DNA from: Saccharospirillum salsuginis
GTDB taxonomy: Bacteria; Pseudomonadota; Gammaproteobacteria; Pseudomonadales; Natronospirillaceae
Assembly: GCF_014651855.1 (NCBI RefSeq)
Contig: NZ_BMXR01000006.1
Span: 186,001-250,000 of the forward strand
Length of the DNA stretch: 64,000 bases
Direction: 5' to 3'
In this document: in pieces, positions 6,929 to 16,352 of the stretch
Position numbering within the stretch: position 1 is the stretch's first letter
How the letters are laid out: the number at the start of each line of letters is the position of its first letter
Notes under the pieces: generated by a model
What the model was told of the DNA's origin: nothing
Seen by the model: the letters and a program-made list of their open reading frames with translations, nothing else
Databases searched by the model: none
Made by a program: the position numbers and the translations under genes

Positions 6929-8716
6929 TCAAGGGCCGACCGATCCGCCTTCCAATTCAATGACAATCGATCCCGCATTGGTCGACGAATTCGACGTATC
7001 CTCATCAAAACCGGGAGCGTCCGGTGAATAGGTGAAGTTGTACTGGCAGGTTGCGCCGGGCTCAACACCACTGGCGCAACTTTGGCTGGCGGTGAAGGCT
7101 TCACTGCCGGGAGCGCCGCCCGCGAAATTGTCCAGGGTACTCATGCCGCTGTTGGTGATGGTGACCGACTGGGTGGCACTGGTTGTGCCGGGTGAAAGCG
7201 TACCGAAGTTCAGCACCTTGGGGGTAAACCACACTTCGGGGCCGACGCCGGTCCCGGTCAGTTCAATCGAGAAACTTCCAGCGTTGGTGGACGAAGTGGA
7301 TGTGGCCGTGGCCTCACCGGGCTCGGTCGGTTCGAAGCTGAAGAAATATTGACAGCTTTCTCCGGGAGCCACGCCGCTGGCACAGTTCTGGCTGGCGGTG
7401 AAATCACCACCGACACCGCCTCCGGCAAAATCGTCCAGCAGGGTATCGCCGGTATTGACGATGGTTACGGTCTGAGTCGGGCTCATGCCACCTACGGCGA
7501 CCGGTCCGAAATCCAGCGCCAGGGGCGAGACACTCAGGCCGGGTCCGGCGGTCGGCAGGCTGCCGGCGGCCACCCCTTCCCCGCGCAATTCAATGACGAT
7601 GGGACCGGCGTTGGTGGAGGAATTCGAGGTGGAAATGACCTCGCCCTCAGAGGTGGGCGAGAACGTGAAGTTGTATTGGCAGGTGCCGTCCGGCACGACA
7701 CCGCCTGCGCAGGTTTGGGACGCCGAGAAGGGACCGCTGGGTGCGCCGCCGGCGAAGTCGTCAAGATCGGCTTGGCCGACATTGGTGATGGTGACCGACC
7801 GGGTGGCGCTGGTGTCGTCGACTTCCACCTCTCCGAAATCGATAACGGTCGGAGTCACCCAGGCTTCGGCTCCCTTGCCCTCGCCTGTGAGCTGGATGGT
7901 GAAGCTGCCGACCGAAGTGGATACGGTCGACTCTCCGGTACCGGTGCCGGTGGTTGACGGGGTAAATCGGTAATTGAAGCTACAAGTTGCACCGGGAGCC
8001 AAGCCACTGGCGCAGTCCTGGCTGGCTGTGAAGTCGCCGCTGGGCGCACCACCGGCAAAACCATCGATCGTGGTGTTGCCCTGGTTGGTCAACGTTACGC
8101 TCTGAACATCGCTCATGGCGCCGACGCCGACCGGTCCGAACTCGAGGTGGGTCGGGGTGACCCATAACGGGGAGCCGACACTCGCACCGGTCAGGGCAAT
8201 GTCCAGATCCCCGGCGCTGGTGCTCAGGGTGGATACGGCATCGTTGCGGCCGTTCATCGTGGGTTCGTAACGGTAGGTGAGGGTGCAGCTAGCGCCCGGC
8301 AGCAGCGGATCGCAACTGTGCGTCAAACTGAACCGGGGGCTGTCCGGTGTCCCCCCGGTAAACCCGGTGACCGTCTCGATGCCGGTGTTGGTCACCAACA
8401 CGGTCTGATCGGCATACAACTCGGACGCGACCGTACCGAAATCGACCGATTCGGCGGAGAGCGTCAGCTCTTGGGCGGAGGCGCCGTCGTCCGAGCCAAA
8501 ATCGTCTCCGGTATCATCTGAACCTGAGTCATCTGAACCCGAGTCATCAGAGCCGGAATCATCCGAACCCGAGTCTTCGGACTGTTCTTCTTGGCCGGTA
8601 TCGTCCGAGCCAGTGTTGTTTTCGACCTGACAGCCCGTTAGCACTCCGCCGAGCAGCAATAATGCCAGCCCGGTCGTCAGTGGGCGAACATGGGCGAGAA
8701 CCTGGGTTATCGACAT
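6929..8716 (-). CDS. Lipoprotein with five ASH-like (choice-of-anchor-D) repeats
   Basis: The ~595-residue product starts with a lipoprotein signal peptide whose lipobox LTGC is followed by a low-complexity acidic linker of repeated SDDSG units. Five domains of about 100 residues follow, each starting with a variant of 'W.TP..LDFG.V.VG' and holding 'TITN.G', 'FAGGAP' and a cysteine pair spaced by 8-9 residues (e.g. SQNCASGVAPGESC). Such immunoglobulin-like ASH domains are found in surface and adhesion proteins. ATG 8716 is preferred because GGAGG lies 6 bases upstream; an in-frame ATG at 8728 overlaps that site. It appears monocistronic, and its partner or ligand is unknown. Confidence 0.8.
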   Translation of the reverse strand: MSITQVLAHVRPLTTGLALLLLGGVLTGCQVENNTGSDDTGQEEQSEDSGSDDSGSDDSGSDDSGSDDTGDDFGSDDGASAQELTLSAESVDFGTVASELYADQTVLVTNTGIETVTGFTGGTPDSPRFSLTHSCDPLLPGASCTLTYRYEPTMNGRNDAVSTLSTSAGDLDIALTGASVGSPLWVTPTHLEFGPVGVGAMSDVQSVTLTNQGNTTIDGFAGGAPSGDFTASQDCASGLAPGATCSFNYRFTPSTTGTGTGESTVSTSVGSFTIQLTGEGKGAEAWVTPTVIDFGEVEVDDTSATRSVTITNVGQADLDDFAGGAPSGPFSASQTCAGGVVPDGTCQYNFTFSPTSEGEVISTSNSSTNAGPIVIELRGEGVAAGSLPTAGPGLSVSPLALDFGPVAVGGMSPTQTVTIVNTGDTLLDDFAGGGVGGDFTASQNCASGVAPGESCQYFFSFEPTEPGEATATSTSSTNAGSFSIELTGTGVGPEVWFTPKVLNFGTLSPGTTSATQSVTITNSGMSTLDNFAGGAPGSEAFTASQSCASGVEPGATCQYNFTYSPDAPGFDEDTSNSSTNAGSIVIELEGGSVGP

Positions 8717-8781
8717 GGGCACCTCCATGTGTGGACATCTGTTTGCTTAGACTCCCTACCCTAGCGCGATGTGATCAGTTA

Positions 8782-10734
8782 TTAAACACCCTGTCGCTCG
8801 GCCACCAGCCACCGAACCTGATGCGGTTGCAGGGAGACGCGATGGCCGTCCGGCAATGCCTGTCCGTCATCGAGCAGGTCGACTATGCGTTCGCTCCCGG
8901 CCGGCAGCAATGACTGCAGCAGATGCCGGTCCAGCGACTGTTCGAAGTCGGCGAAGTTGGCGAGCACGACCAGGGTTTCGGCGTCGCGATGCCGGGTAAG
9001 TCCAAACACGTGCACATTGCCGGTGTCGACGATATGAGTGCTGGCGTTGCCCAATAACGGTGTCTGTTTGCGAATCCGGATTAACCGTTGAAGGCCTGCA
9101 TAAACACGGCCGTTGGGGGTGTCGGGCTGGTGGCGCAGCTCCAGCTGCGCATCGCCGATGGGGACCCGGTTCACCCAGCGACTGTCGTTCTGCTTGTGCA
9201 CGTCCTGCTGGTAGCTGTAATCGTTCAGCAGCCCGAGTTCATCACCGATGTACAATACCGGAATTCCACCGGCGCTGAGGATGAGGGCGTGCATCATCAG
9301 GATGCGGTTGATGGACCGGTCTATTTCCTCATCGTTCTGATCGTCGATGGCTTTTTCCAGCCCCGCCAGTGAAGCCAGTTGACCGGCCACTCGGCAATCC
9401 CCGGTTGTTTTGTTTTCCTGAAACGGTACCCCGCGCGCGAAACTCCCGGGGAACTGGCCGGTGTAGTACTGGTTCAGGAAGCGACGGTGATGATCCGGGT
9501 CGGTGGCCAGGCTCCAGGCGATGGTGTCGTCGAAGGTCCAGCCGATGTCATCGTGACCGCGAATGTAGTTCACCCAGGCGGTGTCGTCGGGAATGGGAAA
9601 GCGGGCCTGGAGGCTGCGCGTCATCAGGCGCACGTCGCGGGTGGCGAGGCTGTTCCAGAGCATCGCCATGAACAGGGGGTTGTAGGACAGCTGGCACTCG
9701 TCGAAATCGATGTAGCGCACCACTTCGTCCGGGTGGACGATGGCTTCCGACTTGAACAGCACACCGGGCACGGCGATACGCGCGGCGGCGTTGAACGCCT
9801 GGATCAACCGGTGCGCTTCGGGCAGGTTCTCGCAGGGTGTGCCGGCCTGTTTCCAGACGAAGGCGAGGGCGTCGAACCGCAGTACATCGGCGCCGGCGTT
9901 GGCCAGGTACAGCAGTTCGCCCAGCATGGCGTTGAACACGGCCGGGTTGCGGTAGTTCAGGTCCCACTGGAAGCTGTTGAACGTGGTCCAGACCCACTTT
10001 TGCATGTCCTCGCGCCAGGTGAAACAGCCGGGGCGCACCTCCGGGAAGATCTCGCGCAGGTACGGCTCGTACGGCGCGAGCTCATCGCGGTTGTCGAAGC
10101 AGAAATAGTAGTCGAGGTATTCCGGGTCACCCTGCTGCGCCTGAACGGCCCAGCGGTGCTCATCCGAGGTGTGGTTGAAGACGAAATCCAGCACCATGAC
10201 AATGCCTTCCTTACGCAGGGCCGAAGCCAGGCGTTTCAGTTCGGCCATGGTGCCGAGGTCCGGATTCACCTGGCGGTAGTCGGATACGGCATAGCCCCCG
10301 TCGCTGTTGTCCGCCGGCGCCTTGAACAGCGGCATCAGGTGCAGGTAGGTCAGTCCCAGTTCCTTCAAATAGGGTATGCGATCGCGCAGGCGTTTCAGAT
10401 CCCCGGCGAACAAGTCGACATAGCAGGCCGCGCCCAGCATCTGTTCGCGTTTGAACCAGAGCGGGTCTTTCAGACGTTGACGGTCCTGTTGCCGCAACAC
10501 CTTGGGGCGTTCCTGAAAGGCGTCGAACAGGATATGGAGCAAGCTCTCCAAGTGATAGAAAAAGTCGTACTGGTTGCCGTAGAGCCCCCGGAGCAACTGG
10601 AACAAACGCGGGAACTGGGCATCCAGGTTGGTTCGGAAATCCCGCCATTCGGCGTCGCTGCTGGCTTTGGGTTGGATGCGCGGCAGCAGGCGCTCCAATG
10701 TCAGGCGGGTATCGTAGTCGAGGTTGTGAATCAT
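8782..10734 (-). CDS. Amylosucrase (GH13)
   Basis: At 650 residues this matches the usual amylosucrase length. The GH13 motifs are all present: DFVFNHTSDEH (about residue 183), VLRFDALAF with nucleophile D288, the acid/base E330 in FKSEAIV, and RGHDDIGW with the transition-state aspartate about 395. These numbers are offset by only 2 from those of the Neisseria enzyme. The N-terminal helical domain typical of amylosucrases is also present. The enzyme makes an alpha-1,4-glucan from sucrose and releases fructose. There is no signal peptide, so it is probably cytoplasmic. No sucrose transporter or glycogen gene lies nearby. Confidence 0.93.
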   Translation of the reverse strand: MIHNLDYDTRLTLERLLPRIQPKASSDAEWRDFRTNLDAQFPRLFQLLRGLYGNQYDFFYHLESLLHILFDAFQERPKVLRQQDRQRLKDPLWFKREQMLGAACYVDLFAGDLKRLRDRIPYLKELGLTYLHLMPLFKAPADNSDGGYAVSDYRQVNPDLGTMAELKRLASALRKEGIVMVLDFVFNHTSDEHRWAVQAQQGDPEYLDYYFCFDNRDELAPYEPYLREIFPEVRPGCFTWREDMQKWVWTTFNSFQWDLNYRNPAVFNAMLGELLYLANAGADVLRFDALAFVWKQAGTPCENLPEAHRLIQAFNAAARIAVPGVLFKSEAIVHPDEVVRYIDFDECQLSYNPLFMAMLWNSLATRDVRLMTRSLQARFPIPDDTAWVNYIRGHDDIGWTFDDTIAWSLATDPDHHRRFLNQYYTGQFPGSFARGVPFQENKTTGDCRVAGQLASLAGLEKAIDDQNDEEIDRSINRILMMHALILSAGGIPVLYIGDELGLLNDYSYQQDVHKQNDSRWVNRVPIGDAQLELRHQPDTPNGRVYAGLQRLIRIRKQTPLLGNASTHIVDTGNVHVFGLTRHRDAETLVVLANFADFEQSLDRHLLQSLLPAGSERIVDLLDDGQALPDGHRVSLQPHQVRWLVAERQGV

Positions 10735-10815
10735 CAGGCACCCATGGGCGATACAGGAATACGTCGTTGGACAGTGTATGACGGTTCGGCGGCATCGTCA
10801 CGGTGATGAACGAGC

Positions 10816-10849
10816 GAGCGCCGCACGTCTCAAAAGGACGCGGGCGCTC
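10816..10849 (-). terminator. GC-rich hairpin after the anti-sigma gene
   Basis: GAGCGCCGCACGTC and GACGCGGGCGCTC form an imperfect stem around CTCAAAAG. It lies 25 bases past the anti-sigma stop and before the amylosucrase start, so it probably separates the two transcription units. Confidence 0.4.
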
Positions 10850-10873
10850 AAGCGCGGTCGCCGCAGCGGCCGG

Positions 10874-11560
10874 TTACAGCGGGTACAGCCGCACGACGTG
10901 CAGGATCGGCCCGGTGGGCGCACCGGTGGGTGAGCCGCCTTCGGGTTCCAGGCTGATCGCCAGTGTCTGGCTCTGTTGCAGGGCGGCGCGGGTCACCGGC
11001 GTCAGCGAGACGGAGTGGGTGCCTCCCACCGGAACGACGCCCAGGGAGATGGGGTCCGCGTCGTCAGGCACGATCCACAGTTCATAGTCTTTGCCGGCGT
11101 CCGCCTGCGAGGCCGCCACAGACCGCACATTCAACCGCTCGGTCCGTTGCGCCTCATTGATCAACCACAGGGGCGCATCGCCCTGTTCCGAGACCACGGC
11201 ACCAGCCAGGTGCGGTGGGGTGTCGATCGACTCTTCGGAGGTGACCAGCAGAACCGACGCCAGGATGACCACAGCCAGCGAGGCCAGGGCCGACCAGGTG
11301 GGCCAGATCCACGAGCTGCGGCGTTGTTTCTGTTCCGGCCACAGACGCTGTTCAATCGCATTCCACACCTGTTTTCTCGGACGTTGTTCCGGCAGGACCT
11401 GAGCCAGGACGCCGAGCTTTTCCTCCCAAAACCGGACTTCCTGGCGAACGCGCCGGTCGTCGACCATCCAGCGCTCGAACCGGCGCCGCGCTCCCCCGGT
11501 GAGTGAACCCAGGACGTATTCCGAGGCCAGCCGTTCTATGCGCTCCGGTGTTTTCTTCAT
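10874..11560 (-). CDS. Anti-sigma factor, RskA-like
   Basis: The 228-residue product has an N-terminal sigma-binding part (RIERLASEYVLGSLTGGARR, the typical opening of anti-sigma-K proteins), one transmembrane helix at about residues 97-116 (LASLAVVILASVLLVTS), and a periplasmic RskA-type domain ending in VVRLYPL. The start ATG at 11560 overlaps the sigma-factor stop codon (ATGA), so the two are translationally coupled; longer upstream starts are rejected for that reason. It should hold the adjacent ECF sigma factor at the membrane until a signal releases it. Confidence 0.85.
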   Translation of the reverse strand: MKKTPERIERLASEYVLGSLTGGARRRFERWMVDDRRVRQEVRFWEEKLGVLAQVLPEQRPRKQVWNAIEQRLWPEQKQRRSSWIWPTWSALASLAVVILASVLLVTSEESIDTPPHLAGAVVSEQGDAPLWLINEAQRTERLNVRSVAASQADAGKDYELWIVPDDADPISLGVVPVGGTHSVSLTPVTRAALQQSQTLAISLEPEGGSPTGAPTGPILHVVRLYPL

Positions 11561-12111
11561 TGTTCCAGACACCTCTTCAGGCTCAACAGGCCCCGCCGGA
11601 TCCAGCTTTTCACGGTACCGATGGGGGTCTTCAGAATGGCCGCCAGTTCGTCGTGGGTGAACCCCCGGTAGTACGACAACAGGATCGAATCCCGCTGGCT
11701 GTGGTTGAGCTCCTCCAGACAACCGGTCAAGGCGTCGGCACCGCTCAGGCGCAGTTGGGTATCGAGCGGTCCCTCGCGACCGTCCTCCAGGTGTTCGGTT
11801 GGATCCTGGGCGTCGCTGTTATGCCGTTGTCGAGCACGAATCAGATCGAGTGTTCGATACCGGGCGATGCTCAACATCCAGCTGAGCGGCGCACCGCGAT
11901 CGCGGTGGTATTCGCCGGCGTTATGCCAGATGCGCACAAAGGCATCCTGCAGCGCTTCTTCGGCCAGATCCCGTTGGCCGGCCATCTTGTGACACAGGCT
12001 GTACATGCGACCGGAGACCCGGTCATACAGCCGTTTGAAGGCGGTTCGATCCTGGTGTGCGACCGCACCGAGCAACGCAATCAGGTTGTCCTGTTCTTGA
12101 GCATCGGGCAT
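11557..12111 (-). CDS. ECF RNA polymerase sigma factor (SigK-like)
   Basis: The 184-residue product shows sigma region 2 (FKRLYDRVSGRMYSL ... AEEALQDAFVRIWHNAGEY ... WMLSIARYRTLDLIRAR) and region 4 (LSYYRGFTHDELAAILKTPIGTVKSWIRRG). These are standard for ECF sigma factors of the SigK/RpoE type. The ATG at 12111 is preferred, with GAGG 9 bases upstream; an in-frame start at 12237 would add a basic, non-conserved leader. It forms an operon with the anti-sigma gene, and is divergent from a DUF4331 gene that may be its target. Confidence 0.87.
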   Translation of the reverse strand: MPDAQEQDNLIALLGAVAHQDRTAFKRLYDRVSGRMYSLCHKMAGQRDLAEEALQDAFVRIWHNAGEYHRDRGAPLSWMLSIARYRTLDLIRARQRHNSDAQDPTEHLEDGREGPLDTQLRLSGADALTGCLEELNHSQRDSILLSYYRGFTHDELAAILKTPIGTVKSWIRRGLLSLKRCLEQ

Positions 12112-12318
12112 CGGTTGAAACCTCAGCGTTTGGGTCCATGGCCTCGCCGGTTTTAAACGAACAGCGAAGGCCTTTGGTGCCACTACGTGTCCGGGACGGG
12201 TCTGGATGCAGAAAAAACAAAAAAATCCGCAACCCATTTTTTTCGATAGTTATCTGCAACTTTTTACGAAGTCGACTCGTAATGGCGACGCCACTTGGCA
12301 ATCACTGAGGAGACTCTG

Positions 12319-13806
12319 ATGAAAACGATGTGTCAAAAAACCGCTTTAGCCACCGCTGTTGCCGGGCTTTTCCTGTCCGCCGGCGTCACACAGGGCGCCA
12401 GCCACCGGGAAGCGCCCTTTATTACCGAACTGCCGAAAGTCGACGCGACCGATTTCTATATGTTTCGCAGTTATGAATCCGGTCGAGAGGATTACGTGAC
12501 CTTCATCGCCAACTATCAGCCGATGCAGGACGCGTACGGCGGCCCGAACTATTTCGACCTGGAAGACGAAGCCGTGTATGAAATCCATGTCGACAATACC
12601 GGTGACGCCGTCGAAGACATCACCTTTCAGTTCGACTTCTCCAATGTTGAAACGCCGTTGACCCTGTCGGTCGGTGACAGCGGCAGTGAGGAGACCGTGG
12701 CGGTTCCGCTGAAGAACATCGGCGCAATCGGACCGGGCGCGATGGATACGCAGAACGTACAATTCCGCCAGACCTATCAGGTCAATGTCATCAGCGGCGA
12801 TCGCCGCAGCGGTTCGGCCCAGATGGCGACGAACGTCACCACCGGGACCGATACTTTCCGCAAACCGCTGGACAACATCGGCGGCAAGTCGTTCTCCGAT
12901 TACGCGGCCTACGCCGACGACCATGTGTACGAGATGGCGATACCGGGTTGCGCCATGAACGGCCGGGTATTTGCCGGTCAACGCAAAGAAGCGTTCGCTG
13001 TGAATCTCGGTGAGATTTTCGATTTGGTGAACACCAATCCACTGGGTGCGCGTGATGCCGAAACCAATGACCTGGCCGACAAAAACGTCACCTCGCTGGC
13101 CCTCGAAGTGCCGATTGAGTGTCTGACCGGTACGGCCAAAACGGAAACCAACGAAGACCCGATCATCGGCGCCTGGACCACGGCCAGTGTGCCGCAGGCA
13201 CGGGTCATCAATCCGGCTCCGGCCGCCAATGGCAAGGGCGCCACGGTCGAGGGCGGCGCCTACATCCAGGTTTCCCGGCTGGGCATGCCGCTGGTGAACG
13301 AAGTCGTCATCGGGCTGGAAGACAAGGACCTGTTCAACATGAGCGAACCGCAGGACGACGGTCAGTTCGCCACCTATGTAACCCACCCGACCTTGCCGGA
13401 ATTGCTGGAAGTCCTCTTCGGTGTCACCGCGCCGAACAACTTCCCGCGCACCGACCTGGTCACGGCGTTTTTGACCGGGGTGCCGGATCTCAACCAGCCG
13501 GTGGGAGTGACCGCATCGGAAATGTTGCGCCTGAATACGGCGATTGCCGCCACGGCCCCGGCCAGCCAGAACGACCTGGGTGTGCTCGGCTCCGATAACG
13601 CCGGCTTCCCGAACGGTCGTCGCCCGGTCGACGATGTCGTGGACATCGCCCTGCGGGTCTCCATGGGTGTGCTGGCCGACCCGACCGATGCACCGGACGG
13701 TGATCTTGAGTACACCGACGGCGTTAAAGTGGATGCCAGCGCGCTGGACACCACGTTCCCCTACCTGGCGACGCCGATCGCCGGCTCACCCAATAACACA
13801 CCTTAA
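12319..13806 (+). CDS. Exported DUF4331-domain protein
   Basis: The 495-residue product has a signal peptide (MKTMCQKTALATAVAGLFLSAG, cleavage probably after TQG) and then SHREAPFITELPKVDATDFYMF, the hallmark start of DUF4331 proteins. The domain spans most of the mature chain. Its function is unknown. GAGGAG precedes the ATG at 12319. It is divergent from an ECF sigma/anti-sigma pair and followed 15 bases later by a small lipoprotein gene, so the four genes likely form one regulatory unit (inference). Confidence 0.85.
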   Translation: MKTMCQKTALATAVAGLFLSAGVTQGASHREAPFITELPKVDATDFYMFRSYESGREDYVTFIANYQPMQDAYGGPNYFDLEDEAVYEIHVDNTGDAVEDITFQFDFSNVETPLTLSVGDSGSEETVAVPLKNIGAIGPGAMDTQNVQFRQTYQVNVISGDRRSGSAQMATNVTTGTDTFRKPLDNIGGKSFSDYAAYADDHVYEMAIPGCAMNGRVFAGQRKEAFAVNLGEIFDLVNTNPLGARDAETNDLADKNVTSLALEVPIECLTGTAKTETNEDPIIGAWTTASVPQARVINPAPAANGKGATVEGGAYIQVSRLGMPLVNEVVIGLEDKDLFNMSEPQDDGQFATYVTHPTLPELLEVLFGVTAPNNFPRTDLVTAFLTGVPDLNQPVGVTASEMLRLNTAIAATAPASQNDLGVLGSDNAGFPNGRRPVDDVVDIALRVSMGVLADPTDAPDGDLEYTDGVKVDASALDTTFPYLATPIAGSPNNTP

Positions 13807-13821
13807 TCAGGGGAGGTGAGT

Positions 13822-14091
13822 ATGAACCTGTATCGCACCTTGATCGGCCTGGGCCTCGTATTCGCCCTGGCCGGTTGCGAACGCTCGGACATGGACGACG
13901 GCAATGCCGACAATGACAACGACATGGATCCGGGGCCGGACACGCCGCAATTCGTCGAGTTCGCGACCTTCGTGAAAACCGAAATCGAATCCACGCCGGC
14001 GACGGCCGAGGCTACGGCCGTCAACGACGTCATGTTCGAATTCAACAACCGGGACAACCCGAACGCGTTTGACAACCTGTTCGAGGATTGA
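13822..14091 (+). CDS. Small acidic lipoprotein
   Basis: This 89-residue protein has a lipoprotein signal with lipobox LAGC (Cys about 19), a short acidic linker (DDGNADNDNDMD) and a ~50-residue C-terminal part with no recognised domain. GGGAGGTGAG lies just before ATG 13822. It follows the DUF4331 gene by 15 bases and ends at a strong terminator, so both are co-transcribed. It may work with the DUF4331 protein at the membrane (inference). Confidence 0.75.
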   Translation: MNLYRTLIGLGLVFALAGCERSDMDDGNADNDNDMDPGPDTPQFVEFATFVKTEIESTPATAEATAVNDVMFEFNNRDNPNAFDNLFED

Positions 14092-14103
14092 CCCCCGAAC
14101 TGA

Positions 14104-14135
14104 TCAGGACAGGGATGTTTCCATCCCTGTCCTGA
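14104..14135 (+). terminator. Perfect 14-bp stem terminator
   Basis: TCAGGACAGGGATG (14104-14117) and CATCCCTGTCCTGA (14122-14135) pair perfectly around a TTTC loop, 12 bases after the small lipoprotein stop. No long T-run follows, but stem length and position support termination, possibly in both directions since the exporter gene ends at 14199. Confidence 0.7.
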
Positions 14136-14198
14136 CCCTATTGGTTGTGTATGCCCGGTCCATGGCCGACTTTGGGAAGCGCCACACCGCTCGGCACA

Positions 14199-16352
14199 CT
14201 ACACAGCCGCCGCCGCAGGTTCCTGGGGCCGCTGCGGAGGCTTTGAGCCGACGCTGTTGCTCAGCGTCAACACACGATCAGCCGTCTCCAGCGTTTCCCG
14301 ACGGTGAGCGATGGCGACACGAGTGATGCCCAATTGCCGAATCATCTCATTGATCCGTTGCTCGTTGGCCTGGTCCAGATGGCTGGTGGCTTCGTCCAGG
14401 AAGAGAATGCGCGGCTTGCGATAGATGGCGCGCGCTAAGAGGATCCTTTGCTTTTGCCCACCCGACAGTGAACTGCCCAGATCGCCCACCAGGGTCTGAA
14501 AGCCCATCGGCAGTTTCATGACTTCTTCAGCAATGGCCGCTGCAGCGGCACATTGTACGGCCCATTCCATATCCGGCTTGTCGTCGAACAAGGTGATGTT
14601 GTCGAGAATGGTGCCGCTGAACAACTGATCGCTTTGCAGGACGACGGCGATATCATCGCGGTAGTTGCGCACGCCGAAGTCCTTCAGGTTGACCCCGTCG
14701 ATCAGAATCTGCCCGTCTGTCGGTTGCAGCAGACCCGTTAACATCTTGAACAGAGTGGTCTTGCCACAACCCGAAGGTCCGGTGATCGCCAACGACTCTC
14801 CGGCGGAGACCGAGAACGACAGGTTATGAACCACATCCTCCTCCTGGGGGTGGTACCGAAAACACAGGTTCTTGATCTCCATTGCCCCCGAAATGGGTTC
14901 GAATTTACCGCGTTCACTATCACGTCCAGTCTCGGGCGTGGCGGTGACGATGTCGGCGACACGATTCAGGTGCAGTCGCAAAATGCGGAACTCGATCATC
15001 TTGTCGATGAACGCCAGGGACTGGTCGGAGAACTGCTGTCGATAATTCAAAAAGGCATACAGCATGCCGACGGTTAACGATTGATCCATGATCATCAAGG
15101 CACCGAGCCAGATCAGTACCACGTGCTCGGTCCCGGTGATGAACAGGCTTACTGATCGGTAGGCAATGCGCAAACGCTCCAATTTTACGTCGGAATTCAC
15201 CTGGTCGGCGTACCTGTTTTGCCAGCCCGCCACCCGTACCGGTTCGTGATTAAAGGAGCGAATGGTTTCGATCGCGCGGGCGGATTCCAGGAAGTGACTG
15301 TCTTCCTTGGCGGCGTTGACGATGCGTTCTTCCATGCTGCGACGAATGGGACCGAGCAAGGCGATGCGAATGACGGCATACAGCGCGACCACGCCGACGG
15401 CGATCAGGGTCAGCGTCCAGCTGTAGTAGGCCATGACAACCAATACCGTGATGACGACGATGCCATCGACAATCGCCTCGACGAACCCGGTCGTCAGGAG
15501 CTTGTTGATCTCGTCGAGCGAGGTGAATCGGGACACAATGTCCCCGACATGACGCTTGACGAAAAAGGAGCCTGGGAGTCGCATCAGATGGGTGAACAGG
15601 TTGCTGCTGAGCTGGAAGTTCAACTGCGCTCCGACGTAAGCCACCACCCAGCTGCGAAACGCGAAGGTGAGGGCGCGGAACAAATGCAAGGTGATGAAGG
15701 CTATACCCAGAACCAGGAGCAAGTCCTTGTCGAAACTGGTGACGACCTCGTCAATGGCCAACTGGATGAAATAGGGCGTCACCAGTGCGAACGCCTGGAT
15801 CAACAGAGACAGCAGTAATATTTTACCGAGTGCCGGGACCAATCCACCGGCGTGCTGCCACAGGCTGCGGATGCCGATCGGTTCCCGTTCGTCCAGTCGC
15901 TCGAAATCGGCATTCGGGGTCAGCTCCACGGCGACCCCGGTATAGCCGTCCGACAGCTCATCCAATGTCAATTGCCGTTCGCCCTGGCCCGGGTCATGAA
16001 TGACAGCGCCCTTGCGACCGACGGATTTAAGCACGACGAAATGATCGAAACCCCAATGCAGAATGGCCGGTGTCTGGACCTTGCCCAGCGCATGCAGTCC
16101 CACTTTCAGGGGGCGGGCGCTCAACCCGACCGATTGGCCAATGCCGATCAGCGATTTCAGGTTGGTTCCCCGCTGAGAGGCCGGGAATCGTTGCCGCAAC
16201 CGGTCCACGGAGGTTTTGTATCCGTAATAGGTGGCTACCATAGCCAGACAGGCGATGCCGCATTCCGCGCTCTCGGTCTGATGATAAACCGGCAGACGAC
16301 GACTGAATCGAAAATGCAGCCCGTTGAATATACCTTTCTCTGGATTGCTCAT
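14199..16352 (-). CDS. Bacteriocin-type ABC exporter with C39 leader peptidase
   Basis: The 717-residue product has three parts. Residues 1-140 are a C39 cysteine peptidase with catalytic Cys about 31 (QTESAECGIACLAM), His about 104 (DHFVVLK) and Asp about 120 (HDPGQG). A six-helix ABC transmembrane domain follows (about 160-440). The ATPase domain has Walker A GPSGCGKTT, signature LSGGQKQR and Walker B ILFLDEATS. Such exporters cut double-glycine leaders and export the core peptide. The ATG at 16352 overlaps the HlyD stop codon (ATGA). The three double-glycine peptides encoded upstream in the same operon are its obvious substrates. Confidence 0.93.
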   Translation of the reverse strand: MSNPEKGIFNGLHFRFSRRLPVYHQTESAECGIACLAMVATYYGYKTSVDRLRQRFPASQRGTNLKSLIGIGQSVGLSARPLKVGLHALGKVQTPAILHWGFDHFVVLKSVGRKGAVIHDPGQGERQLTLDELSDGYTGVAVELTPNADFERLDEREPIGIRSLWQHAGGLVPALGKILLLSLLIQAFALVTPYFIQLAIDEVVTSFDKDLLLVLGIAFITLHLFRALTFAFRSWVVAYVGAQLNFQLSSNLFTHLMRLPGSFFVKRHVGDIVSRFTSLDEINKLLTTGFVEAIVDGIVVITVLVVMAYYSWTLTLIAVGVVALYAVIRIALLGPIRRSMEERIVNAAKEDSHFLESARAIETIRSFNHEPVRVAGWQNRYADQVNSDVKLERLRIAYRSVSLFITGTEHVVLIWLGALMIMDQSLTVGMLYAFLNYRQQFSDQSLAFIDKMIEFRILRLHLNRVADIVTATPETGRDSERGKFEPISGAMEIKNLCFRYHPQEEDVVHNLSFSVSAGESLAITGPSGCGKTTLFKMLTGLLQPTDGQILIDGVNLKDFGVRNYRDDIAVVLQSDQLFSGTILDNITLFDDKPDMEWAVQCAAAAAIAEEVMKLPMGFQTLVGDLGSSLSGGQKQRILLARAIYRKPRILFLDEATSHLDQANEQRINEMIRQLGITRVAIAHRRETLETADRVLTLSNSVGSKPPQRPQEPAAAAV

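Noticed and set aside
8510-8600. Short direct repeats in DNA as a possible CRISPR-like or tandem array
   Set aside because: They encode the SDDSG linker of the ASH lipoprotein in frame and have no spacers.
9379-10806. 475-codon open frame antisense to the amylosucrase gene
   Set aside because: It is complementary to a gene with all GH13 catalytic motifs, and its predicted product shows no known motif. Long antisense frames are expected at this GC content.
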